Source: Patescibacteria group bacterium | GTDB lineage: Bacteria > Patescibacteriota > Microgenomatia > UBA10105 | DNA length: 13,716 nucleotides | Direction of reading: 5' to 3' | Assembly: GCA_003524845.1 (NCBI GenBank) | Contig: DQGR01000066.1 | Coordinates: 2,504 to 16,219 of the forward strand | Part shown: positions 12,887-13,716 of the stretch, one piece after another | Layout of the letters: each line of letters begins with the position of its first letter | Position numbering within the stretch: the stretch's first letter is position 1 | Notes under the pieces: generated by a model | What the model saw: the letters and a program-made list of their open reading frames with translations, nothing else | The model's database searches: none | Told to the model about the DNA's origin: nothing | Program-made: the position numbers and the translations under genes

Positions 12887-13716
12887 TTGAAAAAAACAAT
12901 TGCAGTCATTGGGTTAGGAAAACTTGGGGCAAGCATTGCGCTAAGTATTGCCTCGCGGGGTTACCAGGTGGTCGGTGTTGATGTAGTTAAGAAACGTGTT
13001 GATGCAATTAATTCTGGAACTGCTCATCTTGATGAACCCGGATATGCTCAATTACTTAAAAAGTATAAACAAAATATTACTGCTACAACTGATGCTCGAA
13101 AAGCCATAGAACAATCAGATATTACTTTCATAGTTGTTCCTACACCAAGCCACAAAAATGGTTCATTCGCAAATTCTTACGTATTACAAGCTGTAAAAAA
13201 CATTGGTCAAGCGCTGCAAAAGAAAACCTCTTTTCATGTCGTAGCCGTGGTGAGTACTGTGATGCCCGGTTCTTCAATTAAATACATTCTTCCGGCACTT
13301 GAAAAAATTTCACATAAGCGTTGTGGTATAGATTTTGGTTATTGTTATAATCCTACCTTTGTGGCACTCGGCAATGTAATCCAAAATTATCTCTCTCCGG
13401 ACCTGGTGCTTATCGGCGAATCTGATATAAAGTCGGGTGATATTTTAGAGAAGTTTTACCAAAATCTTGTCATCAACCGACCACAAATAAAACGCATGAA
13501 CCTCATTAATGCTGAAATTACCAAACTGGCACTCAATACTTACATCACCACCAAGATTTCCTATGCTAATATGCTTACCCAGCTCTGTGACGCGCTCCCG
13601 GGTGCAGATGTGGCCGTGGTGACCGGGGCCTTAGGACATGACTTGCGTATTGGACACAAGTACTTAAGCGGCGGCTTGCCGTATGGCGGCCCCTGTTTTC
13701 CACGCGATAATAAAGC
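12887..13716 (+). CDS. UDP-glucose/GDP-mannose dehydrogenase family protein, truncated by window edge
   Basis: 276 complete codons are visible from a TTG start, with no frameshift. The N-terminal Rossmann domain has VIGLGKLGASIA (7-18) with the GxGxxG NAD-binding loop and VDVVKKRVDAIN (31-42). VVPTPSHKNGS (83-93), STVMPGS (123-129), KLALNTY (213-219) and the active-site loop YGGPCFPRD (266-274), with catalytic Cys270, are all family hallmarks. The enzyme oxidises a nucleotide sugar at C6 to the uronic acid with two NAD+. The usual PEFLREG motif reads PTFVALG here (156-162), so both glutamates of the Streptococcus pyogenes enzyme are replaced. The substrate (UDP-Glc, GDP-Man, UDP-HexNAc) is undetermined. 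Its position suggests it supplies an acidic sugar to the upstream glycan genes. The C-terminal UDP-binding domain lies beyond the window. Confidence 0.93.
   Translation, partial: MKKTIAVIGLGKLGASIALSIASRGYQVVGVDVVKKRVDAINSGTAHLDEPGYAQLLKKYKQNITATTDARKAIEQSDITFIVVPTPSHKNGSFANSYVLQAVKNIGQALQKKTSFHVVAVVSTVMPGSSIKYILPALEKISHKRCGIDFGYCYNPTFVALGNVIQNYLSPDLVLIGESDIKSGDILEKFYQNLVINRPQIKRMNLINAEITKLALNTYITTKISYANMLTQLCDALPGADVAVVTGALGHDLRIGHKYLSGGLPYGGPCFPRDNK

Noticed and set aside
1..13716. tRNA, rRNA, CRISPR array or riboswitch
   Set aside because: I saw no cloverleaf with a TTCGA-type arm, no regularly spaced short repeats, and no known riboswitch core in the gene-free stretches.

Overview
The window looks like a bacterial chromosome segment, probably from the Candidate Phyla Radiation (Patescibacteria, possibly Microgenomates). 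The reasons are compact genes with 4-base overlaps, several genes without a Shine-Dalgarno site, GTG and TTG starts, a 46-residue DUF5679-type zinc ribbon, DUF4446 and DUF3048 neighbours, and very large fused glycan enzymes. TGA is used as a stop, so this is not a TGA-recoding lineage. The taxonomic call is inference and only moderately certain.

Left part (1-3044), housekeeping-like. A minus-strand pair (DUF4446 protein, then a truncated DUF3048 protein, ATGA overlap) is transcribed from a good promoter. That promoter faces a divergent plus-strand promoter, and the two -35 boxes form an inverted repeat. The plus-strand unit carries a small membrane-anchored protein and the DUF5679 zinc ribbon, and ends in a strong intrinsic terminator. 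The minus-strand yifB/comM-like AAA+ ATPase ends 3 bases beyond the terminator's T-tract.

Middle (3045-3447). This A+T-rich gene-free stretch holds repeated ACTATG/CATAGT motifs and a probable MITE of about 106 bp. The MITE has 12-bp terminal inverted repeats, 7 of 8 matching flanking direct-repeat bases, and an inner pair of hairpins that differ by compensatory changes. It ends 20 bases before the first gene of the glycan operon.

Right part (3448-13716), a surface-polysaccharide locus. In order: an ABC-2 permease and its ATPase (Wzm/Wzt, TagGH or KpsMT type, without a C-terminal glycan-binding domain), a GT-B (GT4-like) glycosyltransferase, a single-domain GT2 enzyme, a GT2-GT2-methyltransferase fusion, and a methyltransferase-polytopic membrane-FkbM methyltransferase fusion. 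All are plus strand and nearly contiguous, consistent with one operon. A nucleotide-sugar dehydrogenase, cut by the window edge, follows with its own promoter. A coherent reading is that the dehydrogenase supplies an acidic sugar nucleotide, the cytoplasmic transferases and methyltransferases build and cap a methylated glycan on a lipid carrier, the ABC transporter flips it, and the membrane domain acts on lipid-linked sugar.

The most striking features are the two multi-domain fusions and a 113-nt perfectly identical direct repeat shared by consecutive GT2 modules in the same codon phase. Recombination between the two copies would delete one GT2 module and leave an in-frame chimera.
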